From the NCBI RefSeq assembly GCF_007676705.1, contig NZ_VEBF01000001.1, positions 2,108,001-2,172,000 on the forward strand: DNA of 64,000 bases, given 5' to 3'. Positions 63,064 to 64,000 of the stretch are shown piece after piece (the first letter of the stretch is position 1; the number at the start of each line of letters is the position of its first letter). The translations under genes were made by a program, and so were the position numbers. The stretch comes from Paenibacillus xylanexedens. Its GTDB lineage: Bacteria > Bacillota > Bacilli > Paenibacillales > Paenibacillaceae. The notes beneath the pieces are model-generated. The model ran no database searches and was not told the DNA's origin. It was given only the letters and a program-made list of their open reading frames with translations.

Positions 63064-64000
63064 GACGTTTTCCTCCATCCTGATAGGATAGATCCACATT
63101 CATTTCCCATCTCTCCGGGTAATACACAGACAGGTCCTTCTGCTCAAACGCAGCGAATTGCTGTGGAGTTAGCTCGTATGTGGCCAAATGTCCCTTTTTG
63201 TTCTCATGAAGAAAGTAACGTATACCTGGCAAAATCACTTCTTGTTCCAGCAGATTTGGTGCGATGTCATCCGGTAAATACAGCGAACCTTTATATAAAA
63301 CCTGGCCCTCGTATCCGGCTTTGGAGGCAAAAACAATGGATTGATCGTACCTAAGGCAGCTCACCAGATTGTAGGCGTAATGTTCCCCTGCCAATCCAAT
63401 CAAATCTTCCTCCGTAATCTGAATGTCCAGTTGGTCCCGTTGGGCTGGAGTAAGCTTCGTCACCTGTTCACGGAAGAACTCATAGATATCGAGTGGTGAG
63501 AGCTGCAGATCGTTAATTAGATAATGGATGGTATACGGATATTTGAAGAGACACATGGTGTAAAAATCAACGATATTGGAGTATCCTCCTTCCTGCATAT
63601 AGGAACGGGAGTAATCGAGGAAGTAAAAGTTGGCATAGATAAGCGGATTTTTTTCAATCTCTTTTTTATGCTGATCCTCAAGAAAAATGACCATCGACGT
63701 ATTAACGTTTTCCCAGTCCAGGACCAGTTTTTCAGAATTTCTCATTAACCGCGTGCCTGTGTACGGACTTAACAGATTAATGAACGAACGCCATGCCCCA
63801 ACAACTTTGCAGGCAAAAGCAAGCCGAATGGTAGCTTCAATGTCCTCCTGCTGTTCCTCTGGAAAGCCGAGAATGAATGAGGTCGTCGGCATGATGCCAT
63901 GTTCAAGGCAATTTCGGATGGTCTGATGAATTTTAGAAATTTTGAGACGCTTACCCATCGTGTGCTGGATATGCTCCGAAGCGCTCTCCACGCCAAAAAA
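63056..64000 (-). CDS. Radical SAM protein (B12-binding-like subgroup), C-terminal part
   Basis: The open frame continues to the window edge (the last codons read FFGVESASEHI), so the N terminus with the CxxxCxxC cluster lies outside. Visible is FFGVESASEHIQHTMGKRLK, a motif common to B12-binding-domain radical SAM proteins, followed by HQTIRNCLEHGIMPTTSFILGFPEEQQEDIEATI. The ~200-residue C-terminal part is unfamiliar. It overlaps the next radical-SAM gene by 8 bp. Whether it has a B12 domain cannot be seen. Confidence 0.8.
   Translation of the reverse strand, partial: FFGVESASEHIQHTMGKRLKISKIHQTIRNCLEHGIMPTTSFILGFPEEQQEDIEATIRLAFACKVVGAWRSFINLLSPYTGTRLMRNSEKLVLDWENVNTSMVIFLEDQHKKEIEKNPLIYANFYFLDYSRSYMQEGGYSNIVDFYTMCLFKYPYTIHYLINDLQLSPLDIYEFFREQVTKLTPAQRDQLDIQITEEDLIGLAGEHYAYNLVSCLRYDQSIVFASKAGYEGQVLYKGSLYLPDDIAPNLLEQEVILPGIRYFLHENKKGHLATYELTPQQFAAFEQKDLSVYYPERWEMNVDLSYQDGGKRHA

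Noticed and set aside
1..64000. tRNA, rRNA, CRISPR arrays, prophage or complete IS element
   Set aside because: No cloverleaf, conserved rRNA segment, regular repeat-spacer series, phage structural gene or transposase was seen by eye.

Overview
The window is a low-to-moderate-GC Firmicutes chromosome segment and looks like Paenibacillus. The grounds are strong AAAGGAGG-type ribosome binding sites, Fur boxes of the Bacillus 7-1-7 type, a secreted cyclodextrin glucanotransferase, a GH127 glycosidase, many paralogous ABC and MFS transporters, and short dispersed palindromic repeats. No rRNA, tRNA, CRISPR array, prophage or complete insertion sequence was seen.

Layout. 1-4553 (minus): 5' end of a NIS siderophore operon (ATP-grasp ligase, diaminobutyrate-type aminotransferase, MFS exporter, IucA/IucC synthetase cut by the window edge) behind a perfect Fur palindrome, with a repeat element between Fur box and gene. 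5096-9095 (minus): ferric-siderophore ABC importer with its own Fur box. 9520-10098 and 27679-28212 are paralogous small secreted proteins with near-identical upstream regions. 10354-25580: starch/cyclodextrin locus with an intracellular cyclomaltodextrinase/neopullulanase, an extracellular CGTase, a maltodextrin-type ABC importer and its LacI regulator. Embedded in it is an unusual minus-strand operon: an esterase with a starch-binding-like tail, a BtrH-like acyltransferase fused to an acyl carrier protein, and an AMP-forming ligase. The CDase gene, the CGTase gene and this operon each start with a similar predicted structured leader RNA.

25753-35442: SDR/TetR divergent pair, the second secreted paralog, a TelA-VWA-membrane protein operon, a Uma2 nuclease-like protein and a GH127 arabinofuranosidase with a divergent AraC regulator. 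35805-43424: acetyltransferases, an amino-acid permease, a DUF1801 protein, a zinc-ribbon protein and an AlaX-type alanyl-tRNA editing protein. 43683-47565 (minus): a second, visibly AT-richer iron ABC importer resembling YclNOPQ, with a Fur box. 47924-52178: glycerol dehydrogenase and fused dihydroxyacetone kinase with a divergent PocR-AraC regulator. 52275-58415: oxidoreductases, two LysR regulators, a threonine aldolase-like enzyme, a SMI1/KNR4 protein, and two small proteins, one resembling a colicin-type immunity protein.

58547-64000 (minus): a probable unrecognised RiPP cluster. It has two radical-SAM proteins (the first cut by the window edge), a signal-less SBP_bac_5-like protein, a 54-residue cysteine-free peptide with a very strong ribosome binding site, and an MFS exporter. 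The two radical-SAM genes, the SBP-like gene and the peptide gene are overlapping or tightly packed; the MFS gene follows after a 106-bp gap that holds a possible attenuator. With the leader-RNA/BtrH-ACP operon, this is the strongest candidate for an undescribed system. At least four copies or fragments of a roughly 190-230 bp MITE-like repeat are scattered through the window.
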